DNA of 64,000 bases, from assembly GCA_024762475.1 (NCBI GenBank), contig JANTHJ010000002.1, positions 1-64,000 on the forward strand, read 5' to 3'. Shown piece after piece: positions 1-8,387 of this stretch; position 1 is the stretch's first letter, and every line of letters starts with the position of its first letter. Origin of the DNA: Chromatiales bacterium. Lineage in GTDB: Bacteria > Pseudomonadota > Gammaproteobacteria > Chromatiales > Chromatiaceae. Below the pieces are notes generated by a model. That model did no database searches, had not been told where the DNA came from, and saw nothing but the letters and a program-made list of their open reading frames with translations. The position numbers and the translations under genes were made by a program.

Positions 1-34
1 CCGCAAGCGGCGATCTGCGGCGCTGCGCGCCTTG

Positions 35-91
35 TCGAACCTGCGCATGCCGGAGTCAAAGTCCGGTGCCTTACCGCTTGGCGACACCCCA
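35..91 (-). tRNA. tRNA-Gln (TTG anticodon), 3' end missing
   Basis: Read on the minus strand from 91, the sequence matches a glutamine tRNA: acceptor strand TGGGGTG, a D-arm, a 5-bp anticodon stem around loop CTTTGAC with anticodon TTG, a variable loop, and the T-arm start GCAGG followed by TTCGA. After TTCGA the sequence departs from any tRNA: the expected CCTGC half of the T-stem, the CACCCCA acceptor strand and CCA are absent. Instead there is GC-rich sequence to base 1. The position 17 bp after ispE is the usual gammaproteobacterial place for this gene. It is either a disrupted gene or a sequence joined artificially at the window edge. Confidence 0.75.
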
Positions 92-108
92 GTTGTTTTG
101 AATATCGC

Positions 109-957
109 TCAGTCCTGCGTCAGCCTGCTCAGCAACGGAGAGCGACTCATACCTCGCACGACCCAACCGCACCAGGCGCTCGGCAGCTTCGCCAGGGCCG
201 CCTGCGCGGATGTCTCGTCGGCGAACTCGGCAAATACGCAGGCGCCCGTACCGGTCAGTTGCGCATCTCCAAATTCTGCCAGCCAATCAAGGGCTTGAGA
301 GACTTCAGGGTATCGGCTGCGGACCACCTCGAGGCAGTCGTTACGCCGGTCCCCGGCGATAAAGGCGCGTATTGTGATTGGGCTTGAATTCCTTGTCAAT
401 TCCGGGGCTGCAAAAACGCTCGCGGTGCTGACATGGCAGGAAGGGGCTATCACCAGGTACCAGGGCTCGTCCAACTGGATCGGCTCGATGCGCTCTCCCA
501 CGCCCTCGGCCCAGGCCGCCACCCCGCGCACGAAGACCGGCACATCGGCACCCAGGACAAGCCCGAATCTGGCGAGCTCCTCCAAGCCGAATCCGCAGCC
601 CCAGAGCCGGTTGAGCGCCACCAGCACGGTCGCTGCATCTGAACTGCCGCCGCCGAGCCCTCCTCCCATCGGGATACGCTTGTCCAGACGGATGTCGACG
701 CCCTGCGCCACACCCGCCTTTTCCTGGAGCAGACGCGCGGCACGCAGGGTCAAGTCTTGGGCGGGCGCCACGCCTGCCAGGGCATCGGCGCGCACGATCC
801 GGCCGTCGCGCCTGACTCGAAAGGCGAGTTGGTCGGCAAGATCGATGAACTGGAATACAGTTTGCAGCTCATGGTAGCCGTCGGCTCGCTGCCCGGTGAT
901 GCGCAACATCAGGTTGAGTTTGGCCGGTGCGGGCCAGCCCCCGGACCAGTCGCTCAT
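109..957 (-). CDS. ispE: 4-diphosphocytidyl-2-C-methyl-D-erythritol kinase
   Basis: GHMP-family kinase of the cytoplasmic non-mevalonate isoprenoid pathway; it phosphorylates the 2-hydroxyl of CDP-methylerythritol using ATP. The 282-residue length is normal. The N-terminal PAKLNL segment and the glycine-rich ATP loop PMGGGLGGGSSDAA are plain, and the C-terminal LTGTGACVFAEF motif is present. Its ATG overlaps the stop of the upstream TPR gene (ATGA), so the two are translationally coupled. In many relatives lolB lies between these two genes; here it does not. Identification is secure. Confidence 0.97.
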   Translation of the reverse strand: MSDWSGGWPAPAKLNLMLRITGQRADGYHELQTVFQFIDLADQLAFRVRRDGRIVRADALAGVAPAQDLTLRAARLLQEKAGVAQGVDIRLDKRIPMGGGLGGGSSDAATVLVALNRLWGCGFGLEELARFGLVLGADVPVFVRGVAAWAEGVGERIEPIQLDEPWYLVIAPSCHVSTASVFAAPELTRNSSPITIRAFIAGDRRNDCLEVVRSRYPEVSQALDWLAEFGDAQLTGTGACVFAEFADETSAQAALAKLPSAWCGWVVRGMSRSPLLSRLTQD

Positions 958-2699
958 CGGCTCTCGGAAAAGCGCTTCCGCAGTTTCATCAGATAGGCAT
1001 CCCCCGGCGCCTTTTCCAGCGCCTTGCCGAGCACACGGCGGGCCTCGTCACGGCGCCCGAGCGACCACAGCGCCTCCGCCAGGTGACCCGAGATCTCAGC
1101 ATCCTCATCCAGGGCATACGCCCTGCGGAGATATTCGAGCGCCTCGGTCGCCTTGCCTTGGCGATACAGCACCCATCCCATGCTGTCGAGGACGGCCGGG
1201 GAGTCTGGCTTGAGTTCGAGCGCCTGCCCGACGTAGTCGCGGGCCTCCGAGAGGCGCTTGCCCTGCTGCGCCAGCATGTATCCCAGGGCGTTGAGCGCAT
1301 CGGCGTTTCGAGGATCGAGCGCCAGAAGCCGCCGGAAGTCCTTCTCCATCGCGACGTAGTCGCCGATCTCCGCATAGTAGAGTCCGCGCGCGTACAGGAG
1401 ATCCTCGTCGTCGGGGTGCTCGCCCAGTGCCTGCTCATACACGGCGAGTACGTCGTCCTTGCCCGCACCTGCCTCTTGCAGGATCTGGGCCTCGGCCAGG
1501 TAGAGGTCCACAGCCCGCTTGGGCTGACGATCTCGCGCCTGGCGCAACAGCGCACGGGCCTCGGCCAAGCCGCTGCCGTTGCGGGCTAGCAGCGAGGCCG
1601 CGCGAATGGCAGCATCGGCCACCAGCTCACCGCGGTGCACGCTGCGATAGAGGCCGATGGCGGTCGTGAGATGGCCGCTGAACTCCTCCACCTGCCCAAG
1701 AAAATAACTCGCCTCATTGGAAAAGCGCGGATCGGAGCGAAGCTTCTGCCACAGAGGCCGGGCCTCGTCCCACCGCTTCTGCTGGGTGGCGAGCATGGCA
1801 TAGCCGTAGGTCACGCCCGAATCGTCCGGCGCCAGCCGATGCAATTGACGAAACTGCGCCAGCGCCTCGTCGTATTGCTGCGTGGCGACCAACTGACGTG
1901 CCAGACTGGTGCGCAACAGGCGGTCGTCAGGAAAACGTGCGATGCCTTGCCGCAGGACTGCCACGGCATCTTCGTTACGACCGCTGTTGGTCAACACCTG
2001 GGCCAGGAGCGAATAAGGCCTCGCCCGGTCGGGCGCCTGCTCCACGGCCCCACGTAACACCTGTTCCGCCTCACCCCATCTTTGCTGCGCCGCCAGCAGC
2101 ACGCCCAGCGCATAGCTCGCCTTGGGGTCATCTTTCCGGTCCGCGACCAGACGACGCATCAGATCGAGCGCAGTATCCTTGTCCGGCTCGCGCGCCAGCG
2201 CCGCGGCGATCAACAGTAGCCCATCCTTATCCAGCGCCTCGGCGATCGCCTGCATCGCGCGAAACTGCTCCAGGGCCTCATCGAGTTGCCCTTGGCGCAT
2301 CAAAGCCAGGCCATAATACTGCCGCGCGGCCAGGCTATTGGGCGCCAGCTCGGCCCACAGCGCCGCCGCCTGCAGAGCGAGATCCATGCGCTCGACGTGC
2401 CAGGCGATCCGGGTCGCGCGTTCGGCCGCATAGGGGTCATGGGCCCGCTTCGCCGCCTCGAGATACGCGGTCAGGGCCTCGCCGAAGTCTCCCAGGCGCG
2501 CACCGATCTCGCCCACCAGGTAGTCGTACAGGAGGACCTCGTCCAGCGTGGACGCTGGCAGCTTGGGCTCCGGGAAAGGCAATTCGCGCGGCACCTCCAC
2601 CTTGGCCGCCTGCTCGGGCGAGCGCACCTCACCCAGTCCGGCGCAGCCGGCCAGCACCGCCAAGGCAGGGAGGAGCAGTGAAACACGTATCGAGGTCAT
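954..2699 (-). CDS. TPR-repeat outer-membrane-type lipoprotein
   Basis: A 581-residue tetratricopeptide-repeat protein. I place the start at the ATG at 2699, which gives MTSIRVSLLLPALAVLAGC: a short lipoprotein signal with lipobox LAGC. An in-frame start ten codons upstream would spoil the signal. The rest is a chain of 34-residue TPR helices (for example YAMLATQQKRWDEARPLWQK and ALNALGYMLAQQGKRLSEA) running to the C-terminus. It lies between the divergent hemA and ispE, where many gammaproteobacteria carry a similar protein. Its molecular function is unknown; TPR lipoproteins of this kind usually act as periplasmic scaffolds. Confidence 0.9.
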   Translation of the reverse strand: MTSIRVSLLLPALAVLAGCAGLGEVRSPEQAAKVEVPRELPFPEPKLPASTLDEVLLYDYLVGEIGARLGDFGEALTAYLEAAKRAHDPYAAERATRIAWHVERMDLALQAAALWAELAPNSLAARQYYGLALMRQGQLDEALEQFRAMQAIAEALDKDGLLLIAAALAREPDKDTALDLMRRLVADRKDDPKASYALGVLLAAQQRWGEAEQVLRGAVEQAPDRARPYSLLAQVLTNSGRNEDAVAVLRQGIARFPDDRLLRTSLARQLVATQQYDEALAQFRQLHRLAPDDSGVTYGYAMLATQQKRWDEARPLWQKLRSDPRFSNEASYFLGQVEEFSGHLTTAIGLYRSVHRGELVADAAIRAASLLARNGSGLAEARALLRQARDRQPKRAVDLYLAEAQILQEAGAGKDDVLAVYEQALGEHPDDEDLLYARGLYYAEIGDYVAMEKDFRRLLALDPRNADALNALGYMLAQQGKRLSEARDYVGQALELKPDSPAVLDSMGWVLYRQGKATEALEYLRRAYALDEDAEISGHLAEALWSLGRRDEARRVLGKALEKAPGDAYLMKLRKRFSESR

Positions 2700-2826
2700 G
2701 GGCCGAAGGTTACCGGATGGGCCCAACAAAGTAACGCCGAGCGCCTTTTTCTTCTATTTTATCTTCAGACGGCACCCGGTTGATCAGCATCGGGGCCACA
2801 ACAAAATGGCTGAAGGGGAAGATCCC

Positions 2827-3104
2827 ATGGACAGATGGTCCGTCCTTGCCGCCAGCATCGCGATGGCATTGAATGGCGCCTCCGGGGCCGCCGGCTTTGA
2901 CGTCACCTCACCGGATCTTTGAACTACAAGCTGCCGTCTGGCGGCACCAAGCTTGGCACCGGCGCGGCGATCGGCCTGGACTCGGTGCTGGGTGCTGGCT
3001 TGTTGTACGTGACCGGGAATCTCATCTGCAAAGACAGCAACCTGCTACGGCACCCGCCATCCTTCCCACTGACACCCAGCGACAGAGGGGCCACCTCTGC
3101 CTAG
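2827..3104 (+). pseudogene. Frame-broken gene for a small exported protein
   Basis: In the 549-bp gap between the TPR gene and hemA, a strong ribosome site (AAGGGGAAG) precedes an ATG at 2827. The first frame gives a signal-peptide-like start MDRWSVLAASIAMALNGASG, then FDVTSPDL and a stop at 2920. A -1 shift at CTTT (2917-2920) continues as NYKLPSGGTKLG with a hydrophobic GLDSVLGAGLLYVTG stretch to a stop at 3104. The good ribosome site and the continuation without a gap suggest one gene broken by loss of a base, or a sequencing error. I do not recognise the family. The rest of the gap (2700-2826, 3105-3248) shows no gene. Confidence 0.4.
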
Positions 3105-3187
3105 GGGCCGCCCGTGGCGACCGGCAACCACTGCCAAGCGGTCACGTGGCCCGCACGGTTGCCCCGCGGAGCAGCGACAACCCGGAC

Positions 3188-3213
3188 TTGAATTCAACCC
3201 CTTGATAATTCAA
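3188..3213. promoter_or_regulatory. Twin AT-rich palindromes upstream of hemA
   Basis: A perfect 10-bp palindrome TTGAATTCAA (3188-3197) is followed four bases later by a near-palindrome TTGATAATTCAA (3202-3213). They stand out as AT-rich sites in GC-rich DNA 36 to 60 bp before the hemA start. They could be paired operator half-sites or part of the hemA promoter. No well-spaced -35/-10 pair can be assigned here. Confidence 0.35.
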
Positions 3214-3248
3214 AATTTCCAGTTCGCCGTATGCCTTGAGCGACTACA

Positions 3249-4514
3249 ATGACCCTGCTTGCCGTTGGCCTCAACCACACCACCGCCCCGGTTTCGATCC
3301 GGGAGAGGGTCACTTTCGGCCCCGATATCGTGGTCGGGGCGCTGCGCAGCCTGCGCGAGCGGCCCGGTGTGAGCGAGGCGGTGATCCTGTCCACCTGCAA
3401 CCGCACCGAGCTGTATTGCTGCGTACAGGAGGATCAGGCAGAGCAGGTCAAATACTGGATGGCGGAGTTTCACGGGCTGGTGGTCAACGACCTGTCACCC
3501 TACCTTTACCAACACCGCGATGACGACGCAGTTGCCCATCTGCTGTCGGTGGCCTGCGGGCTGGACTCGCTGGTGCTGGGTGAGCCACAGATCCTCGGGC
3601 AGGTGAAGCAGGCCTTTCAGACCGCGACCGACGCGGGCCATACTGGCAAGACCCTCAAGCGTCTGTTCCAGCATACCTTCAACACCGCCAAGCAGGTGCG
3701 CACCGATACCGCTATCGGCGACAGCCCCGTCTCGGTGGCCTTTGCGGCAGTCAGCCTGGCGCGCCAGATATTCTCTGACCTGAGCGAGCAGACCGCGCTG
3801 TTGATCGGCGCCGGAGAGACCATCGAACTGGCCGCGCGACATCTGCATCAGCACGGAGTGGGCCGTATCATCGTCGCCAACCGCACCGTCTCGCGTGCGC
3901 GGGACCTCGCCGAGGCGTTCACCGGCTATGCGATCGGCCTGACCGAGCTCTCGGCCCACCTCGCCGAGGCCGACATCGTCATCGCCTCCACCGCCAGCCC
4001 GCTGCCGGTGCTGGGCAAGGGGACAGTAGAGCGCGCGCTCAAGCAGCGCCGCCACCGCCCGGTCTTCATGGTGGACATCGCGGTACCGCGCGATATCGAG
4101 CCCGAGGTGGGCGAGCTGCGCGACATCTATCTGTATACGGTCGACGACCTGCAGGAGGTGATCCAGGAGAACCTGCAGTCCCGCCAGGAGGCGGCCGAGC
4201 AAGCACGCGAGATCATCGATTTCCAGGTACGCGAATTCCGCGCCTGGCTGGGCTCACTGGACGCAGTGGACCTTATCCAGGACTATCGCGCCAATGCCGA
4301 GGCGATTCGCGACGAGGTCCTGGCCAAGGCCCAGCGCATGCTCGACAACGGCAAGGATCCGCAGGAGATCCTCGAATTCCTCGCCAACACCCTGACCAAC
4401 AAGCTGCTGCACACCCCCAGCACCCAGTTGCGCCTGGCCGGCAGCAGCGGCCAGCACGAGCTGCTGGATGCCGCCAACACCCTGTTCCAGCTCGGTCACG
4501 ACAGCGGCGCCTGA
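3249..4514 (+). CDS. hemA: Glutamyl-tRNA reductase
   Basis: First enzyme of the C5 haem pathway: NADPH-dependent reduction of glutamyl-tRNA(Glu) to glutamate-1-semialdehyde. The 421 residues start MTLLAVGLNHTTAPV; the catalytic cysteine is C50 in ILSTCNRTE, and the nucleotide-binding segment LLIGAGETIELAARHL follows near residue 180. The C-terminal dimerisation helices are complete. It is followed 12 bp later by prfA, the standard hemA-prfA-prmC order. No clear ribosome site precedes the ATG, and a TACAAT hexamer overlaps it. Confidence 0.98.
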   Translation: MTLLAVGLNHTTAPVSIRERVTFGPDIVVGALRSLRERPGVSEAVILSTCNRTELYCCVQEDQAEQVKYWMAEFHGLVVNDLSPYLYQHRDDDAVAHLLSVACGLDSLVLGEPQILGQVKQAFQTATDAGHTGKTLKRLFQHTFNTAKQVRTDTAIGDSPVSVAFAAVSLARQIFSDLSEQTALLIGAGETIELAARHLHQHGVGRIIVANRTVSRARDLAEAFTGYAIGLTELSAHLAEADIVIASTASPLPVLGKGTVERALKQRRHRPVFMVDIAVPRDIEPEVGELRDIYLYTVDDLQEVIQENLQSRQEAAEQAREIIDFQVREFRAWLGSLDAVDLIQDYRANAEAIRDEVLAKAQRMLDNGKDPQEILEFLANTLTNKLLHTPSTQLRLAGSSGQHELLDAANTLFQLGHDSGA

Positions 4515-4526
4515 ACCTCTCTCTCG

Positions 4527-5609
4527 ATGAAACCCAGCATCCGCCGCCGTCTCGAGCAGATCTCGGAGCGCTTCGCCGAGGTCACTGCCCTGCTCGCCGA
4601 TCCCGAGATCCAGGAGGACAACCGGCGTTTCCGCGAATTGAGCCAGGAATACGCCCGCCTCGAGCCGCTGGCGCAGGCCTGGCAGGCCTGGCTGGAAAAC
4701 GAGGCCGAGCAGGCCAATGCCGAGGCCCTGCTAAGCGACCCGGAGATGGCCGACCTGGCCGAGGAGAGCCTCGCCGAGACCCGCGCGCGGGCGGAGCGGC
4801 TGCTGCCCGAGCTGCAGCGCCTGCTGTTGCCGCGGGATCCCAATGATGAACGCAATATCTTTCTGGAGATCCGTGCGGGCACCGGGGGCGCGGAGGCGGC
4901 CCTGTTCGCCGGCGACCTGTTGCGCATGTACCTGCGCTACGCCGAGCTGCGCGGCTGGCGCGCCAAAGTGCTGAGCGAGAGCCCCGGCGAACACGGCGGC
5001 TTCAAGGAGGTGGTGGCGCGCATCAGCGGCAAGGATGTGTACTCGCGCCTCAAGTTCGAGTCCGGCGCCCACCGGGTACAGCGGGTGCCCGAGACCGAGT
5101 CGCAGGGGCGCATCCATACCTCGGCCTGCACCGTGGCGATCCTTCCCGAGGCGGCCGAGGTCGAGCACGTCGGGATCAATCCGGCGGAGCTGAGGATCGA
5201 CACCTTTCGCGCCTCCGGCGCCGGCGGCCAGCACGTGAACAAGACCGACTCGGCGGTGCGCATCACCCATCTCCCCAGCGGCATCGTGGTGGAATGCCAG
5301 GATGAGCGCTCCCAGCACAAGAACAAGGCGCGTGCCATGTCCTTGCTGACGGCCCGGCTCAAGGACGTCGCCGAACGTGAGGTGCGACAGGCCGAGGCCG
5401 CCGACCGCAAGCTGCAGGTCGGCAGCGGCGACCGCTCGGAGCGCATCCGCACCTACAACTACCCGCAGAACCGGGTCACCGATCACCGCATCAACCTGAC
5501 CCTCTACAAGCTGGACGAGATCATGATGGGTCAGCTCGACCAGATCATCGAGCCGCTTATGCAGGAATACCAGGCGGAGCAGCTCGCGAGCCTGGGCGAA
5601 GAGGCATGA
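4527..5609 (+). CDS. prfA: Peptide chain release factor 1
   Basis: Cytoplasmic class I release factor that reads UAA and UAG. The 360 residues are full length. The catalytic GGQ lies at 233-235 within [17 protein letters not shown]. The codon-reading PxT tripeptide is PET at 188-190, where the E. coli protein has PAT. The downstream gene prmC, overlapping by 4 bp, encodes the enzyme that methylates the GGQ glutamine. Confidence 0.98.
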   Translation: MKPSIRRRLEQISERFAEVTALLADPEIQEDNRRFRELSQEYARLEPLAQAWQAWLENEAEQANAEALLSDPEMADLAEESLAETRARAERLLPELQRLLLPRDPNDERNIFLEIRAGTGGAEAALFAGDLLRMYLRYAELRGWRAKVLSESPGEHGGFKEVVARISGKDVYSRLKFESGAHRVQRVPETESQGRIHTSACTVAILPEAAEVEHVGINPAELRIDTFRASGAGGQHVNKTDSAVRITHLPSGIVVECQDERSQHKNKARAMSLLTARLKDVAEREVRQAEAADRKLQVGSGDRSERIRTYNYPQNRVTDHRINLTLYKLDEIMMGQLDQIIEPLMQEYQAEQLASLGEEA

Positions 5610-6448
5610 ATCGCCTCGGCGATCTCCTGAAGTCCGCCCGTGCACGCCTGGGAGGTTCGCCCGAGGCGGCGGCAGACGCGGAGATCCTGCTCGCCCACCT
5701 GCTGGGCAAGGACCGCAGCTGGCTCTACGCCTGGGACGGTCAAGAGGTTCCGGTGGATCAGGCAGCACACTATCGGCAGCTGGTCGACCGCCGTGCCCAT
5801 GGGGAACCCGTTGCCTACCTCACCGGCCGGCGCGAGTTCTGGTCACTGCCGCTGGAGGTCAGCACCGGCACACTGATCCCGCGCCCGGAGACCGAAGACC
5901 TGGTCGCCTTCGCCCTGGAACACCTTCCGGCGGACCGGCCACTGCGGGTCGTCGACCTGGGCACCGGCAGCGGCGCGATCGCCTTGGCGCTGGCCAGCGA
6001 GCGACCCCGTTGGCAGGTGATTGGCTGCGATCGCAACTCGACGGCGTTGGCGACGGCCAGACGCAATGCAATGCGCCTCCGCCTGCCACTGTCGCTGGTG
6101 CAGAGCGACTGGCTGGTGCCACTCGAGGGGACCTTCGACCTCATCATCGCCAATCCACCCTATGTCGCCACCGGCGACCCTCACCTGCAGCGAGGGGATC
6201 TGCGTTTCGAGCCAATTACCGCTTTGGCGAGCGGGCCGGACGGACTGGAGGATATCCGACGCATCGTTGCACAGGCCGTCACGCGCCTGGTGCCCGGCGG
6301 CTGGCTGATCCTGGAACATGGATACGATCAGGGCGAGCAGGTCCGGCAGCTTCTGCAATCGGCAGGCCTGACCGGGGCCGCCACTGGCAGAGATCTGGCC
6401 GGCCAGGAACGATACAGTCACGCCAGGTCGCCCGGCAACGCGGCGTGA
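5606..6448 (+). CDS. prmC: Release factor glutamine methyltransferase
   Basis: Class I SAM-dependent enzyme that N5-methylates the GGQ glutamine of RF1 and RF2. The 280 residues comprise an N-terminal helical substrate-recognition domain (about 1-95) with LTGRREFW and LIPRPETE motifs, then a Rossmann domain with [16 protein letters not shown] (115-130) and the diagnostic NPPY at 183-186. The ATG overlaps the prfA stop (ATGA), so the writer and its target are translationally coupled. Confidence 0.97.
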   Translation: MNRLGDLLKSARARLGGSPEAAADAEILLAHLLGKDRSWLYAWDGQEVPVDQAAHYRQLVDRRAHGEPVAYLTGRREFWSLPLEVSTGTLIPRPETEDLVAFALEHLPADRPLRVVDLGTGSGAIALALASERPRWQVIGCDRNSTALATARRNAMRLRLPLSLVQSDWLVPLEGTFDLIIANPPYVATGDPHLQRGDLRFEPITALASGPDGLEDIRRIVAQAVTRLVPGGWLILEHGYDQGEQVRQLLQSAGLTGAATGRDLAGQERYSHARSPGNAA

Positions 6449-6538
6449 GACCGCTCCCTGCACCCCAGGGAATCCCCTATTGACGATCAGGTCATTCGCG
6501 ACCACGATTGGCTCAGGCCCTGCGTCAGAAGGAAGGCC

Positions 6539-6949
6539 ATGAAGACCGACCCGGACAGCCCAATCAAGACCCGCGAGATCGCCTTCTGCCCGCTGCACCC
6601 GGACAAGAACCAGGCCGGCACCGCGGTACAGCTGTTGCGCGATTGCGAAGGCATCCTGGCGGCCGAGCGAATCAGCGACAGCCAGCTGCGAGTCAGCTAC
6701 GACCTGCATCACGCCACTCTCGCGGCCGTCGAGGAACTGCTCGAGGCAGTGGGGTTTCACCTCGACAACAGCCTCTTGCACCGCATGCACCGCGCGCTGG
6801 TCGGGTACACCGAGGAAACCCAGCGCTTCAATCTCGGTTGCGGACGCGGCGCCAGCAACTGCACCACCAAGGTCTTCGTCAACCGCTACCGGCAGCTCGA
6901 GCATGGCTGTCGCGATGACCGGCCGGGACACTGGCGGCGCTATCTCTGA
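6539..6949 (+). CDS. Conserved-type hypothetical protein with five cysteines
   Basis: A 136-residue soluble protein behind a good ribosome site (AGAAGGAAGG). I do not recognise a named family. Residues about 28-75 (TAVQLLRDCEGIL to LLEAVGFHLD) have the spacing of a beta-alpha-beta ferredoxin/HMA-like fold without its CxxC. The C-terminal half has a cysteine cluster (C101, C108, C124) and a basic tail; C17 and C36 lie in the N-terminal half. Between prmC and moeB it may belong to the same transcript. A metal- or cluster-binding role is only a guess from the cysteines. Confidence 0.7.
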   Translation: MKTDPDSPIKTREIAFCPLHPDKNQAGTAVQLLRDCEGILAAERISDSQLRVSYDLHHATLAAVEELLEAVGFHLDNSLLHRMHRALVGYTEETQRFNLGCGRGASNCTTKVFVNRYRQLEHGCRDDRPGHWRRYL

Positions 6950-7053
6950 CCCAGCCTGCCTTCGCGACTGAAGCCGCCTCCAAGCAACGTCCGACCGATG
7001 GCACACGCTGTGGGGTGTTTGGGCCCGAGGCTGGTGTCTCCACGCATCGCGGG

Positions 7054-7059
7054 TAGAAT
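7054..7059 (+). promoter_or_regulatory. -10-like hexamer exactly 6 nt before moeB
   Basis: TAGAAT lies six bases before the moeB ATG. If it is a -10 element, transcription would start at or next to the A of the start codon, giving a leaderless mRNA. No ribosome site is present between the hexamer and the ATG. The -35 region is poor. Confidence 0.3.
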
Positions 7060-7065
7060 CGTCGC

Positions 7066-7809
7066 ATGAACGACGAGGAACTGCTGCGCTACAGCCGCCA
7101 GATCATGCTGCCGGAACTGGGTTTCGAGGGGCAGCAGCGGCTCGCCCAAGGCCACGCCCTGATCATCGGCCTCGGGGGCCTGGGCTCGCCCGTCGCGCTT
7201 TACCTGGCCGCCGCCGGGGTCGGGCGCCTCACCCTGGTGGACGACGACCAGGTCGACCTGTCCAACCTGCAACGCCAGGTGATCCACGACAGCGACAGCA
7301 TCGGGCAGGCGAAGGTCGAATCGGCCGCACGGCGGATCGCCGCGATCAACCCGGCCTGCCAGACCCACACCGTGCCGCGGCGCCTGGACGAGGAGGAACT
7401 GGGAGGCCTGGTGCAACAGGCCAACGTCGTGCTCGACTGCAGCGACAACTTCGCCACCCGCTTCATGGTCAATCGCCAGTGCCATGCAGCGCACACCCCG
7501 CTGGTGTCAGGGGCGGCGATCCGGTGGGAGGGACAGCTTGCGGTCTTTGCCTATGGCGAGGGAGAGGCCTGCTACCAATGTCTCTATGGCGAAGGGGGCG
7601 AGGAGGACCTGCGCTGCAGCCAGAATGGAGTCGCGGCGCCACTGGTCGGCATCATCGGCAGCCTGCAGGCCCTAGAGGCACTGAAGCTGCTTAGCGGCGC
7701 CGGCGAGCCCCTGTGCAACCGGTTGCTGATCGTCGATACCCTGCACCCCCAGTGGCAGACCCTGAAACTGCGTCCCGACCCGGCCTGCCCGGTGTGCGGC
7801 AGCCGATGA
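7066..7809 (+). CDS. moeB: Molybdopterin-synthase adenylyltransferase (MoeB/ThiF/HesA family)
   Basis: E1-like enzyme that adenylates the C-terminal glycine of a MoaD- or ThiS-type sulfur carrier. The 247 residues contain the nucleotide-binding GLGGLG (35-40), the NLQRQVIHDSDSIG arginine segment (67-80), LDCSDNFATR, and a zinc site made of CYQC and the C-terminal CPVC. There is no rhodanese domain. The position after prfA-prmC is common for moeB in gammaproteobacteria. A ThiF role cannot be excluded from sequence alone. Confidence 0.88.
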   Translation: MNDEELLRYSRQIMLPELGFEGQQRLAQGHALIIGLGGLGSPVALYLAAAGVGRLTLVDDDQVDLSNLQRQVIHDSDSIGQAKVESAARRIAAINPACQTHTVPRRLDEEELGGLVQQANVVLDCSDNFATRFMVNRQCHAAHTPLVSGAAIRWEGQLAVFAYGEGEACYQCLYGEGGEEDLRCSQNGVAAPLVGIIGSLQALEALKLLSGAGEPLCNRLLIVDTLHPQWQTLKLRPDPACPVCGSR

Positions 7810-8387
7810 AGGGAAAGATCCTGTTCATCCATGGCTTTGCCAGCTGTGGGCTGGGGCAGAAATCACGTGCGCTGATGAACTGGTTCGGCGCGGATCGGGT
7901 CATCGCACCCGATCTGCCGCCCGACCCCCTTCGGGCCATCGCCACCCTCGAAGACGTACTGGCGAGAGAGGAAATCACATTACTGGTCGGCTCCTCGCTG
8001 GGTGGCTACTTCGCCACCTGGGTACTGGGCCGCCACCGCCTGCCGGCAGTACTGATCAATCCGGCCGTTGCCCCCTATCTGCTGCTCGAGGACTATCTGG
8101 GAACGCACGAGGACTGTCACGGGCAGCCCTTCGAGGTCACGCCCGCCACGCTCGCCACCCTGCGCTCCCTGCATCGGGAATCGCTGCGCAGCGACGAGCA
8201 GTATCTGGTGCTGCTCGCCACCGGCGACGAGATTCTCGACTATCGGGTGGCCGCCGATTACTATGCAGAAAAGGAGCTGATCATCCACCCGGGCGGCAAT
8301 CACCGCTTCGACAATCTCACCGACTACCTGCCCCGTGTCGAGGCATGGGTCCGCCAAGATGTCCCGCAAATCCAAGACGCCACTTGA
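7806..8387 (+). CDS. YqiA-type alpha/beta-hydrolase (esterase)
   Basis: A 193-residue member of the UPF0227/YqiA esterase group. The start is the ATG at 7806, which overlaps the moeB stop (ATGA) and is followed at once by the first strand KILFIHGFAS. The nucleophile elbow is GSSLGG with serine 64; the likely acid is in LLATGDEILDY and the histidine in GGNHRF. These small esterases hydrolyse short acyl esters in vitro; the physiological substrate is unknown. It overlaps the next gene by 29 bp. Confidence 0.85.
   Translation: MKGKILFIHGFASCGLGQKSRALMNWFGADRVIAPDLPPDPLRAIATLEDVLAREEITLLVGSSLGGYFATWVLGRHRLPAVLINPAVAPYLLLEDYLGTHEDCHGQPFEVTPATLATLRSLHRESLRSDEQYLVLLATGDEILDYRVAADYYAEKELIIHPGGNHRFDNLTDYLPRVEAWVRQDVPQIQDAT

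Noticed and set aside
32-298. Plus-strand frame overlapping the tRNA and the end of ispE
   Set aside because: Antisense to the certain ispE gene and covering a tRNA; no protein-like features.
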